A stretch of DNA of 6,223 nucleotides from positions 1 to 6,223 of the forward strand of contig JBBRCV010000289.1 of assembly GCA_038204505.1 (NCBI GenBank), given 5' to 3'. Position numbers and translations under genes: made by a program. Below the pieces are notes generated by a model. That model made no database searches. It was not told where the DNA came from and was given only the letters and a program-made list of their open reading frames with translations. The DNA comes from Timaviella sp038204505 (lineage in GTDB: Bacteria; Cyanobacteriota; Cyanobacteriia; Elainellales; Elainellaceae). Each line of letters opens with the position of its first letter. Within the stretch, counting starts at the first letter, position 1. This document shows positions 1-6,029 of the stretch, one piece after another.

Positions 1-132
1 CTAAACTACTACAAAGGTTTGAGTCAATCTGAAGTTGCCCAACAGTTGAGTTTGCCTCTGGGCACGGTCAAAACCCATGCCCGACAAGGATTAATTAAGC
101 TTCGACAAATTTTAGGCGACGCGGTGGGATAG
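1..132 (+). CDS. ECF-type RNA polymerase sigma factor, C-terminal fragment (region 4)
   Basis: Reading frame 1 is open from the window edge to TAG at 130-132 and gives the last 43 residues of a protein. The sequence is a sigma-70 region 4 helix-turn-helix: a KGLSQSEVAQQL helix, a turn at SLPLGTV, and a recognition helix KTHARQGLIKLRQIL. This domain binds the -35 promoter element. The GTVKTHxRxGLxKLR signature is typical of ECF (group 4) sigma factors, including the cyanobacterial SigG-like group. Regions 2 and 3 lie outside the window, so the exact class cannot be assigned. The stop is only five bases before the start of an RskA-type anti-sigma gene, so the two are almost certainly co-transcribed as a regulator/inhibitor pair. 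The identification as region 4 is firm; the cognate pairing is inferred from position. Confidence 0.9.
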   Translation, partial: LNYYKGLSQSEVAQQLSLPLGTVKTHARQGLIKLRQILGDAVG

Positions 133-137
133 GAAAG

Positions 138-923
138 ATGACTCAAATATCAGCAGAAGATCAACTCATTATTGCCGGGTACGTACTGGGTGACCTGGAA
201 CCCGAAGAAATGGTGCGAGTTGAACAACGCTTAGCGACAGATGCAGCGCTATCAGCGGAAGCTCACGCCCTACAGGTCAGCCTCTGGTCAACGCCTCAAG
301 GAATGCCGATGATGACACCGCCGCCACGATTAAGGGACAAGATTTTAACAGCAAATGCTGCCGCAAATGCAGCGCTGGCTCCAGTAGAACCTGTGTTGCG
401 CGCTGCTTCGCAGATACCGCAGGGGTTGCCCTCTATTGGATGGGGCAAAATTCTCGCAGGTTTAGCCATGCTCCTGGCGCTGCTGCTAGGAGCCGATAAT
501 TTCCGTCTCCGGCAGGCGCTCAGCTTTGCCCAACAGACAGAAACCGCTCCCACAAAAACTGACTCAGTTGCCGCCATTCTCCAGCGCCCCAACAGTCGTC
601 TCGTTGCCCTTAAGGGTGAAAAAGATGCTGCTGGAACGCTCCTTTTCACACCGGGTAAATGGCAAGAAGTGGTTGTGTCTTTAGGCAACTTGCCCCCCTT
701 GCCGCCCGATCAAATTTACCGGATGTGGCTGACGCTTGCCAATGATCAAACGATTCCTTGTGGTGAATTTAATACCGATGCTGAAGGTTCGGTGTTTGTT
801 AAATTAACGCCACCCAAAACGCCGCCCAAAGGCGTTAAGGCAACTGGAATTTATGTGACCGTGGATGGGGTCAATACACCGCTAAATCCAGGGGGCGATC
901 GCGTGATGTCTGGTTCAATTTAG
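138..923 (+). CDS. RskA-type transmembrane anti-sigma factor
   Basis: This 261-residue protein probably binds and inhibits the ECF sigma factor encoded just upstream. Residues 6-45 form an N-terminal helical sigma-binding region with the AGYVLGDLEPEE pattern of RskA-like anti-sigma domains. A proline-rich linker covers about 57-98. One membrane helix spans about 103-119 (LAGLAMLLALLLGA). The outer domain, about 145-261, fits the RskA C-terminal family: LPPLPPDQIYRMWL, the paired TPP segments, and VTVDG near the end. The N-terminal half has no cysteine, so the zinc-binding HxxxCxxC motif of ZAS-type anti-sigma factors is absent; the only cysteine is C208, outside the membrane. The ATG is five bases after the sigma stop, with a purine-rich AGGAAAG directly before it. 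RskA-like proteins are usually released by regulated proteolysis; whether that happens here is inference. The inducing signal cannot be read from the sequence. Confidence 0.88.
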   Translation: MTQISAEDQLIIAGYVLGDLEPEEMVRVEQRLATDAALSAEAHALQVSLWSTPQGMPMMTPPPRLRDKILTANAAANAALAPVEPVLRAASQIPQGLPSIGWGKILAGLAMLLALLLGADNFRLRQALSFAQQTETAPTKTDSVAAILQRPNSRLVALKGEKDAAGTLLFTPGKWQEVVVSLGNLPPLPPDQIYRMWLTLANDQTIPCGEFNTDAEGSVFVKLTPPKTPPKGVKATGIYVTVDGVNTPLNPGGDRVMSGSI

Positions 924-1189
924 TGAGCGATTGTTACTAAGCTATTGTGCCCAACCTCATGCCGCCATTGGCAACTGTCACAGGGCTATGTCTAAAAAAA
1001 GCTGGAAATACTGGGGTTGATTGATGCTGGCGATCGCTATGCATGTGCCAGTCAAAACTGCGTAATGCGGTATTTGCTCGTGGGTTCACAATTGCTGCAT
1101 CATGAGCAGCATCAGAAAAGACGAGAAATCGTTGAACGCGCTAACACTACACCCAGCTCTACCCCAGCTTTAATTCAGTTGAGTAACTT
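924..1189. other. Intergenic spacer between the anti-sigma gene and the FG-GAP/RTX gene
   Basis: These 266 bases contain no intact gene with a good start. There is a HIP1 octamer at 1030-1037, and a possible reading-frame remnant in the right two thirds is listed separately. I found no convincing terminator hairpin with a T-run after the anti-sigma stop and no convincing -35/-10 pair. Whether the RTX gene has its own promoter here or is read through from the sigma operon is open. Confidence 0.5.
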
Positions 1190-1193
1190 ATGA
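996..1193 (+). pseudogene. Possible remnant reading frame overlapping the RTX gene start
   Basis: The frame is open from just after a TAA at 993-995 to TGA at 1191-1193, about 65 codons. That stop overlaps the ATG of the following gene as ATGA. The translation includes AGDRYACASQNC, then RYLLVGSQLLHHEQHQKRRE and a Ser/Thr/Pro-rich tail. It reads more like protein than random sequence: an amphipathic, charged helix with two cysteines near its start. The only ATG is internal, at 1065, and would leave 42 residues; TTG at 1017 would give 58. Neither has a clear ribosome binding site. It could be the 3' end of a decayed gene, a small translationally coupled gene, or chance. I do not recognise a family. 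Confidence 0.22.
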
Positions 1194-2956
1194 CAAACCC
1201 CTCTCCCCTCACATTTGTGGTTGCCTCTGGCACACCTATTCCCCTCGCATCCGGCGCAAAACCTAAAGCTGTTGTTTTAGCAGACTTCAACGGCGACAAA
1301 GTTCTTGATTTACTCGTGGGTAACGGTGAAAACCAACCCAACGGCACTGCTTCTGTGTTGCTGGGCACTGGTTCGGGTAGTTTTGGCGCTCCCATTTCTC
1401 TGCAAGTCAACGGGAGAGAACCCGAAGTTGCAGCAACGGGCGATTTTAATAATGACGGCTTTGCAGATGTCGTTACCGCCAATGAGTCAACTCCCGGTAA
1501 TATTTCCATTCTTTTAGGTGATGGTAACGGCTCCTTTACCCCTGTCCCAACTTTACTTGCAGTCGGTAACGAACCTCATAGCGTTGTGGTTGCCGATGTT
1601 AATAAAGATGGTCGTGTAGATTTAATTACAACTAACATTGCTAGTAATAACGTTTCTGTGCTGCTGGGTGCAGGTAACGGCACGTTTAGCGCAGCCGTTG
1701 GCTACAATGCAGGTTCAGAGCCTGCCGCCGCTACTGTTGGTGATTTTAACGGCGATGGTAAAGTTGATATTGCTACCGCAAATTCAGGAACTAATACTGT
1801 TTCTATCCTAGCGGGCGATGGCTTGGGCGGCTTCAGCGTCCCCACGAATGTCACGGTTGGAAACATGCCTTACGGTATTGTTTCGGGTGACTTTAATGGC
1901 GATGGTAAACTCGATTTTGCTACCGCAAATGATAGTGATGTCTCGGTAGTTTTGGGTAATGGTAACGGCACCTTCAACGCTGCGAAAAGTTTTATAGTGG
2001 GTACGGGTGTCAGCGCGATCGCCACCGCTGATCTTAATGGCGATAAAATTCTAGATATTGTCACCTCTAATTTTCGCAGTAGCGATGTCTCTATCTTGAC
2101 GGGCAAAGGCGATGGTACGTTTGATAGTGAAGTTTACTTCGGCGTGAGTAAGGGTCCTTTCGGCGTGGCGATCGGGGATGTGAATGGCGATGGTAAAGCT
2201 GATTTAGTGACCTCTAACTCTACGGCTGGCAACGCGTCAGTATTGCTGAACCAAACAACCCTAATTTCGCTCAAGTCTCCCCTGGTCGATGGCTCGGCTG
2301 AAAAGATCGCTGCAATGAACGCTAATTTAACAATTGGTACAATAACAGTTAACAGTAGCCCGATCCTTACAGCGAACGTTATCGGGTACGACAATGTGAC
2401 CGGAACGCAAGCCAATGATGTGATTACAGGCAGCATGGCTGTGAACCGTCTGGATGGACAAGGTGGAAATGACTTAGTGACTGGCTTAGACGGCGATGAT
2501 ATCCTTGCTGGAGGCGAAGGTCAAGATCGAGTATTGGGAGGAAATGGGAACGACAGCATTTCAGGGGGTGCAGGCAGCGATAATCTGCGAGGGAATGCAG
2601 GTAGCGATCGCTTTATCTTCGATACAGGCAAAGCTTTTGACAGCAAGACTATCGGTAGCGATCGCATTGTTGACTTCAAACGCGGTGAAGATAAAATTGT
2701 CCTTGACCAAACGACTTTCACTAAAGTTGGCAGGCAATTCTTCAACAGCCGAGTGACTTTCAGCTCGGTAGGTAATAGCCGTCAAGCTGCGAATAGTGCT
2801 TCGCTAGTGACCTATGTCCGCTCTACGGGGAACGTTTACTATAATGAAAATGGTAGTGAAGGCGGCTTTGGATCGGGTGGCATCTTCGCCAACATTCGCA
2901 ATCATGGTTCTGCTAATGGCAATTTGGGTGTTTCAGATTTTGGGATTCAGGCATAG
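1190..2956 (+). CDS. FG-GAP/VCBS-repeat and RTX calcium-binding protein, probably secreted by a type I system
   Basis: This is a 588-residue protein in three parts. Residues 25-353 hold seven FG-GAP/VCBS repeats, each with a calcium loop of the form DxNxDxxxD (starting at residues 32, 85, 136, 185, 234, 281 and 330) and a spacing of 47-53. Seven is the blade number of an integrin-alpha-like beta-propeller. Residues 405-477 hold about seven RTX nonapeptides (GGNGNDSIS type), which fold into a calcium-filled beta-roll. Residues 473-588 are a tail (DRFIFDTG, then IVDFKRGEDKIVLD) that usually follows RTX repeats in cyanobacteria and probably carries the C-terminal type I secretion signal. There is no N-terminal signal peptide and no membrane helix, which fits ABC-exporter secretion. 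No catalytic domain is visible, so an adhesive, surface-layer or matrix role is more likely than an enzyme; this is inference. The ribosome binding site is weak (GAG at 1181-1183). No exporter gene is present in the window. Confidence 0.9.
   Translation: MTNPSPLTFVVASGTPIPLASGAKPKAVVLADFNGDKVLDLLVGNGENQPNGTASVLLGTGSGSFGAPISLQVNGREPEVAATGDFNNDGFADVVTANESTPGNISILLGDGNGSFTPVPTLLAVGNEPHSVVVADVNKDGRVDLITTNIASNNVSVLLGAGNGTFSAAVGYNAGSEPAAATVGDFNGDGKVDIATANSGTNTVSILAGDGLGGFSVPTNVTVGNMPYGIVSGDFNGDGKLDFATANDSDVSVVLGNGNGTFNAAKSFIVGTGVSAIATADLNGDKILDIVTSNFRSSDVSILTGKGDGTFDSEVYFGVSKGPFGVAIGDVNGDGKADLVTSNSTAGNASVLLNQTTLISLKSPLVDGSAEKIAAMNANLTIGTITVNSSPILTANVIGYDNVTGTQANDVITGSMAVNRLDGQGGNDLVTGLDGDDILAGGEGQDRVLGGNGNDSISGGAGSDNLRGNAGSDRFIFDTGKAFDSKTIGSDRIVDFKRGEDKIVLDQTTFTKVGRQFFNSRVTFSSVGNSRQAANSASLVTYVRSTGNVYYNENGSEGGFGSGGIFANIRNHGSANGNLGVSDFGIQA
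1283..2203 (+). repeat. Seven tandem FG-GAP calcium-loop repeats
   Basis: The DNA encodes seven copies of a roughly 150-base unit. The copies starting at 1742 and 1889 (residues 185 and 234) are the most alike: both read Asp-Phe-Asn-Gly-Asp-Gly-Lys followed by a hydrophobic-Asp step and ATAN, with similar codons. This suggests blades 4 and 5 duplicated more recently than the rest. Blades 1 and 6 have Lys in place of the Gly that follows the third loop residue (DFNGDK, DLNGDK). Confidence 0.85.
2402..2620 (+). repeat. RTX (hemolysin-type calcium-binding) nonapeptide array
   Basis: About seven successive nine-residue units of the form GGxGxDxLx cover residues 405-477 of the preceding protein. 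The central units (GLDGDDILA, GGEGQDRVL, GGNGNDSIS, GGAGSDNLR) fit best; the first (GTQANDVIT) and last (GNAGSDRFI) are degenerate, as is usual at the ends of a beta-roll. Confidence 0.88.
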
Positions 2957-2975
2957 GTGACACCACTTTTCTTTG

Positions 2976-3015
2976 AAGCTCCTCGTCACAAATATGACGA
3001 GGAGCTTTACTTTTT
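2976..3015 (+). terminator. Intrinsic terminator of the FG-GAP/RTX gene
   Basis: A perfect 13-bp stem (2976-2988 with 2995-3007) closes a six-base loop, CAAATA, and is followed by TACTTTTT at 3008-3015. It begins 19 bases after the TAG stop of the RTX gene. The T-run lies only on the + strand side. On the - strand the flank is not U-rich, so the hairpin is probably a one-way terminator, although the stem could also slow or protect dnaX transcripts, which end 26 bases away. Confidence 0.88.
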
Positions 3016-3032
3016 GCAGTCATAACGCTGCC

Positions 3033-5024
3033 TCAAAACGGCACATCACTATCAGGGTCTGTATCTGGATCAACATTGCTGTCAACCAGTGCTAAATCTC
3101 CAGTGATTTCATCAACGGAGAGAGCATCTTCCCAATCGACAATTTGCCCATTAAAAAACTGAGCAAAACTCTTCGTCGAACGAGTAATTTCATCATCCGA
3201 CTGCCAAGCTTCGTGGGGAGGAGCGCTGTTTTCTGTCGTCACTGGCTCCAGCGGCGGCGGATTCGCAACGATTTTGGAGGGCGGTTCGGGGGGCAGCTTG
3301 GGCGGCGGTTCGGGGGTAGGTTGCGCTGGGAAGGCTGGTGCAACTTCGGCAGCGCGGGGCGGCGGGGGCGGTGCTTTAGGAGTGGGCGGTGGTGACTGGG
3401 GCGGTGGGCTGGTGGGAGCTGCGACAGTGGCAACACCAGGAGCCATAACTTCTAGGGTGACTTTGATTTTGCGATCGCAATATTGTTCAAACGCTGCCTC
3501 AATATTAGACATTCGTTCCTTCGCCATCCGAAACAACTCTTTAGATCTGGCTCCCATGCGGGCTTCGTACTCATCCAGTCCCAACAGTTGACATTGCTGG
3601 CTCATCATCACTTGGGTTGAATAAGGCTGCACTCGGCGCAACACTTCTACCCAAATTTCTGCCAAATTTAAGGCGACCGCAATTAGCGGTTCTTCGGGCA
3701 AGGATTCTTCGGCAGGGGCGATCGGAGTAGGTTGGTCTGGCGGCAACTGATTGGGAATGATTTGGGAAGGCGCGATCGCCTCACTGATCGCTTCCACAGT
3801 TGGCGTAGCGACAGGTGCAGGAGTCGGTGGCGCAATCGGTATAACTGGCGGCGGACTGACTGGAGCGACTCGATATTCCACAGGTCTTGGCGCTGTGGAA
3901 TCTGGCGCGACCCTGGCGGTATCTGCGAAGCAGCGCGCCGAGGGCAATAATCCCATCAGCGTAATTTCTAACCACAAGCGCGGCTGAGTGGAGTTTTTAA
4001 CTTGCAGCTCAGAGGCTCGAAGCTGTTGTTGTCCTCTTAGAATTGCGCCAATATCTAACCCCTGGGCAAAGGCACACAGTTCTACCCAAGTGGGCGGCGT
4101 AATGGCGACTAAATCGTTGCGGTTGGGAGTGGTTTTCGCAATGAGTAAATCTCGATAAAAGCTGGCGAGGTTTTGCAGCACAATCAATGGTTCTCGTCCG
4201 CGATCCATTAAGTGCCGAGTTTGATCTAAAACTAAGGTGCTGTCGTCTTGGGCGATCGCTTTCACCAAAGTTAGCAAATCTTTTTCAGGCACTGCCCCCA
4301 CTAAATCCCAAACGCGATCGATCGTCACCTGTCCTTCTACGAGGCTAAGCTGATCAAGCAAACTCTCGGCATCCCGCAGCCCGCCTTGAGAAATTTGCCC
4401 GACAAGCTGAACGGCATCGGCGGTAATGTTGATAGATTCGGCGATCGCAATCATCTTTAAGTGCTCCACCATATCGTCTAGGGGAATACGGCGAAAGTCG
4501 AAGCGTTGACACCGAGAAATAATGGTAGGAAGAACGCGCTGCGGATCGGTAGTTGCAAGGACAAATGTAACGCGATCGGGAGGTTCTTCTAACGTTTTTA
4601 GTAACGCATTAAATGCGGCACTGCTGAGCATGTGACATTCGTCGATAACATAAACTTTGTACCGACATTGAACGGGTGCAAACTGCGATCGCTCAATCAG
4701 TTCACGAATGTTATCAACCCCGGTATTACTCGCTGCGTCAATTTCAATGACATCTAGCGCTGACCCATTGGCGATCGAGCGGCAAACTTCACAGACTCCG
4801 CAGGGCTGATCGGTCGGCACATCGCTGTGGATGCAGTTTAGCGACTTTGCCAAAATGCGGGCGCTTGAAGTTTTGCCCGTGCCTCTGGCTCCCGTGAATA
4901 GATAGGCTGGGGCGATGCGCTGCTGGCGTAGGGCGTTGGAAAGCGTGGTGGCGATCGCGCTTTGCCCGACTAGCTCGACAAAGGTTTGGGGACGATATTT
5001 GTGGTGGAGGGGTTCGTAGGTCAC
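3033..5024 (-). CDS. dnaX: DNA polymerase III subunit gamma/tau (clamp loader ATPase)
   Basis: DnaX is the ATPase of the replicative clamp loader, which opens the sliding clamp and places it on primed DNA. The 663-residue protein has every expected AAA+ element: Walker A GARGTGKT at 45-52; a zinc module of C64, C75, C78 and C81; Walker B VIDECH at 126-131; sensor 1 ATTD at 157-160; the SRC arginine-finger motif at 170-172; and sensor 2 GGLRD at 214-218. A collar-like region runs to about 365. After it come a Pro-rich linker (about 375-440), a folded segment (about 445-525, LAEIWVEVLRRV onward) of the kind found in cyanobacterial DnaX tails, a second very Pro-rich stretch (526-590) and an acidic end. 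The start is GTG at 5024-5022; a TAA lies upstream in frame with no ATG between, and no good Shine-Dalgarno is visible. No intein interrupts it, unlike the split dnaX of Synechocystis PCC 6803. Confidence 0.97.
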   Translation of the reverse strand: MTYEPLHHKYRPQTFVELVGQSAIATTLSNALRQQRIAPAYLFTGARGTGKTSSARILAKSLNCIHSDVPTDQPCGVCEVCRSIANGSALDVIEIDAASNTGVDNIRELIERSQFAPVQCRYKVYVIDECHMLSSAAFNALLKTLEEPPDRVTFVLATTDPQRVLPTIISRCQRFDFRRIPLDDMVEHLKMIAIAESINITADAVQLVGQISQGGLRDAESLLDQLSLVEGQVTIDRVWDLVGAVPEKDLLTLVKAIAQDDSTLVLDQTRHLMDRGREPLIVLQNLASFYRDLLIAKTTPNRNDLVAITPPTWVELCAFAQGLDIGAILRGQQQLRASELQVKNSTQPRLWLEITLMGLLPSARCFADTARVAPDSTAPRPVEYRVAPVSPPPVIPIAPPTPAPVATPTVEAISEAIAPSQIIPNQLPPDQPTPIAPAEESLPEEPLIAVALNLAEIWVEVLRRVQPYSTQVMMSQQCQLLGLDEYEARMGARSKELFRMAKERMSNIEAAFEQYCDRKIKVTLEVMAPGVATVAAPTSPPPQSPPPTPKAPPPPPRAAEVAPAFPAQPTPEPPPKLPPEPPSKIVANPPPLEPVTTENSAPPHEAWQSDDEITRSTKSFAQFFNGQIVDWEDALSVDEITGDLALVDSNVDPDTDPDSDVPF
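3276..3417 (+). other. G-rich tract opposite the dnaX Pro-rich linker, possible G-quadruplex
   Basis: The + strand (template for dnaX) carries clustered G-runs at 3279-3320 and 3356-3416, including GGG, GGGGGG, GGG and GGGGG with 6-9 base spacers, and GGGG-CGGT-GGG-CTGGT-GGG near the right end. They arise from proline codons (CCG, CCC, CCA) in the repeated PPEPP-type linker. The C-rich strand is the mRNA sense strand. Folding into a quadruplex is possible but unproven, and codon-driven composition is the simpler explanation. Confidence 0.4.
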
Positions 5025-5094
5025 GGCGGAGGGTTGCGGTTCAGATGATCTACTTTAAAGGCGAATGGGCGTTTTGGGTTTTTAAGATTACGTT
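5025..5094 (-). other. Gap between the PIN toxin gene and dnaX
   Basis: Seventy bases separate the toxin stop (5095-5097) from the dnaX GTG. There is no terminator hairpin with a T-run on the - strand and no clear -35/-10 pair. Transcription from the toxin-antitoxin promoter could therefore continue into dnaX, or dnaX may start from a promoter inside the toxin gene. Confidence 0.4.
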
Positions 5095-5514
5095 TCACAA
5101 TGTCCAGTCAGTCAATTTTAGCCCTGGAACTCTTGAAAAATCTTTTTGATTGCGGGTAACCAAGGTTGCATCTCTAGAAAGAGCGATCGCCGCAATTCTC
5201 AAATCTTGAGTTCCAATCCGAATCTTTTGGCGCACTAAATCGGAAAAGTAGGCATAGGCTTGATGGTCAAAGTCAATAACGTTAACAGTTCTGAAGTAAT
5301 CTAGCATTGCTCTCATGTTTGTATAGCCCAGAACAGTCGCAGCTTCCGATTTAGCGCGTCTAATTCGGTTGAGCCGCCCGTAGACCTGTTCTTCAAACGT
5401 AATAATGGTGACGGCAATTTCTTCAGGGTTTGTTGCATAGACCTGTGTAATGACTGCCGGATGATTCTGCTGAAACAGCGAAACATGGTCTGTATCTAAT
5501 ATCCACAAGCTCAC
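5095..5514 (-). CDS. PIN-domain ribonuclease toxin, VapC-like
   Basis: This 139-residue protein is a full-length single PIN domain, the Mg-dependent ribonuclease fold of VapC toxins. The expected acidic residues are visible: D7 (with D9) in WILDTDH at the end of strand 1, E41/E42 in TFEEQ, D104 in GTQDLRIAA and D125 in RNQKDF. The closing pattern LVTRNQKDFSRVPGLKLTDW is standard for this family. VapC enzymes cut tRNA or rRNA to stop translation; the target here is unknown. The gene starts with GTG at 5514-5512, and this GTG overlaps the antitoxin stop as GTGA. A GAGG about 10 bases upstream, inside the antitoxin gene, may serve as ribosome binding site. The overlap and rare start suggest translational coupling that keeps toxin below antitoxin. 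All acidic residues are kept and there is no frameshift, so the toxin is probably active. Confidence 0.88.
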   Translation of the reverse strand: MSLWILDTDHVSLFQQNHPAVITQVYATNPEEIAVTIITFEEQVYGRLNRIRRAKSEAATVLGYTNMRAMLDYFRTVNVIDFDHQAYAYFSDLVRQKIRIGTQDLRIAAIALSRDATLVTRNQKDFSRVPGLKLTDWTL

Positions 5515-5852
5515 GGTTCGTCTGCCTCAGCATCAATTTCCAGACGATAAGCGGCAATATCGGCTTGCACGGCTTCAAAGTCATGATCTTCGGCAAACAT
5601 TCCGGCAAACTTTGCCCAAGGATGTTCGTAGTTGGGGTTGTCGATTTCTAGTGAAATAACTTCTGATTGCTGAAGTTGCTCAGTTAATCGCTGGCGTAAG
5701 TTGTCGATCGCCCCTTCACGAGTTGCGCCTATGGCTTGGCAGTCTGCCCAGCCCAAGACGGTGGCAGTGTAGCCTTCATCTAACTTTTTGAGAACTACAG
5801 AATACGTCAGTTTTGGTGAGTTGGGCGTGGCTATTGATTGGGTCATGTTCAT
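5511..5852 (-). CDS. Antitoxin with HicB-like N-terminal domain, partner of the PIN toxin
   Basis: This 113-residue protein lies directly upstream of the PIN toxin in the same transcript and is inferred to be its antitoxin. Residues 17-69 (YSVVLKKLDEGYTATVLGW, then GATREGAIDNLRQRL) match the HicB-like pattern: two beta strands, a short loop and an amphipathic helix. The C-terminal part, about 75-105 (HPWAKFAGMF, DFEAVQADIAAYRLEIDAE), resembles the toxin-binding tail of several cyanobacterial antitoxins paired with PIN toxins. No ribbon-helix-helix or helix-turn-helix DNA-binding domain is obvious, so autoregulation may work differently or be absent. The first ATG (5852-5850) is chosen because AAAAGG sits five bases before it; a second ATG two codons later is possible. 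HicB domains usually partner HicA RNases, so this combination with a PIN toxin is notable. The family assignment is from pattern only. Confidence 0.75.
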   Translation of the reverse strand: MNMTQSIATPNSPKLTYSVVLKKLDEGYTATVLGWADCQAIGATREGAIDNLRQRLTEQLQQSEVISLEIDNPNYEHPWAKFAGMFAEDHDFEAVQADIAAYRLEIDAEADEP

Positions 5853-5983
5853 AAAAGCCTTTTCGCTCGGTGCTTCTTTTCATTTTAAGGCAAGGCGACA
5901 AGCTGGAACGAACTGGCTTTACCTACGATCGCCAACTTAGTTTGTAAAAGGCTTGTGTAAAAGCCGTCTTTGCCCTTATGCTG

Positions 5984-6012
5984 TTCAACACTGGATTTAA
6001 TACCAGTAATAC
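5984..6012 (+). promoter_or_regulatory. Weak candidate sigma-70 promoter for the right-end gene
   Basis: TTCAAC (5984-5989) and TAATAC (6007-6012) are separated by 17 bases, the ideal spacing, but each matches consensus only in part. If real, transcription would start near 6019 and give a leader of about 180 nt that contains all the hairpins described next. Confidence 0.22.
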
Positions 6013-6029
6013 AGGCTTAAGGTGAGGAC

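Larger units (their letters stand above)
895..5190. repeat. HIP1 octamers (GCGATCGC), 12 dispersed copies
   Basis: Exact copies start at 895, 1030, 2015, 2604, 2658, 3471, 3772, 4252, 4441, 4685, 4951 and 5183. HIP1 is a palindrome strongly over-represented in many cyanobacterial genomes. Copies lie in coding and non-coding DNA alike. The last 1.0 kb of the window, including the antitoxin gene and the structured leader, has none. Confidence 0.9.

Noticed and set aside
296..688. - strand ORF of 130 codons opposite the anti-sigma gene
   Set aside because: It is fully inside a well-supported gene, its translation shows no recognisable domain, and its composition is that of an antisense shadow.
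1159..1509. - strand ORF of 116 codons over the start of the RTX gene
   Set aside because: It is antisense to FG-GAP repeats; the Ser/Pro/Lys-rich translation comes from the complement of the repeated calcium loops.
1283..2203. Regular repeats considered as a tandem DNA satellite or CRISPR
   Set aside because: They are coding FG-GAP units in one frame with divergent codons and conserved calcium-loop residues; a protein repeat explains them.
3274..3591. Gly-rich + strand ORF of 105 codons
   Set aside because: It lies entirely within dnaX on the opposite strand. Its Gly-rich content is the complement of proline codons, and there is no ribosome binding site.
3960..4040. Possible -1 frameshift site at a run of five A in dnaX (coding strand GTTAAAAAC)
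   Set aside because: The zero frame reads GTT AAA AAC, which does not fit the X XXY YYZ slippery heptamer, and it lies inside the collar region, where a frameshift would destroy the protein.
3033..5024. Possible dnaX intein or split gene, as in Synechocystis
   Set aside because: The frame is continuous, all AAA+ motifs are at normal spacing, and no intein blocks are present.
5978..6025. Short + strand ORF with an NTG-rich translation (15 residues)
   Set aside because: It is too short, has no ribosome binding site, and overlaps the candidate promoter; most likely chance.
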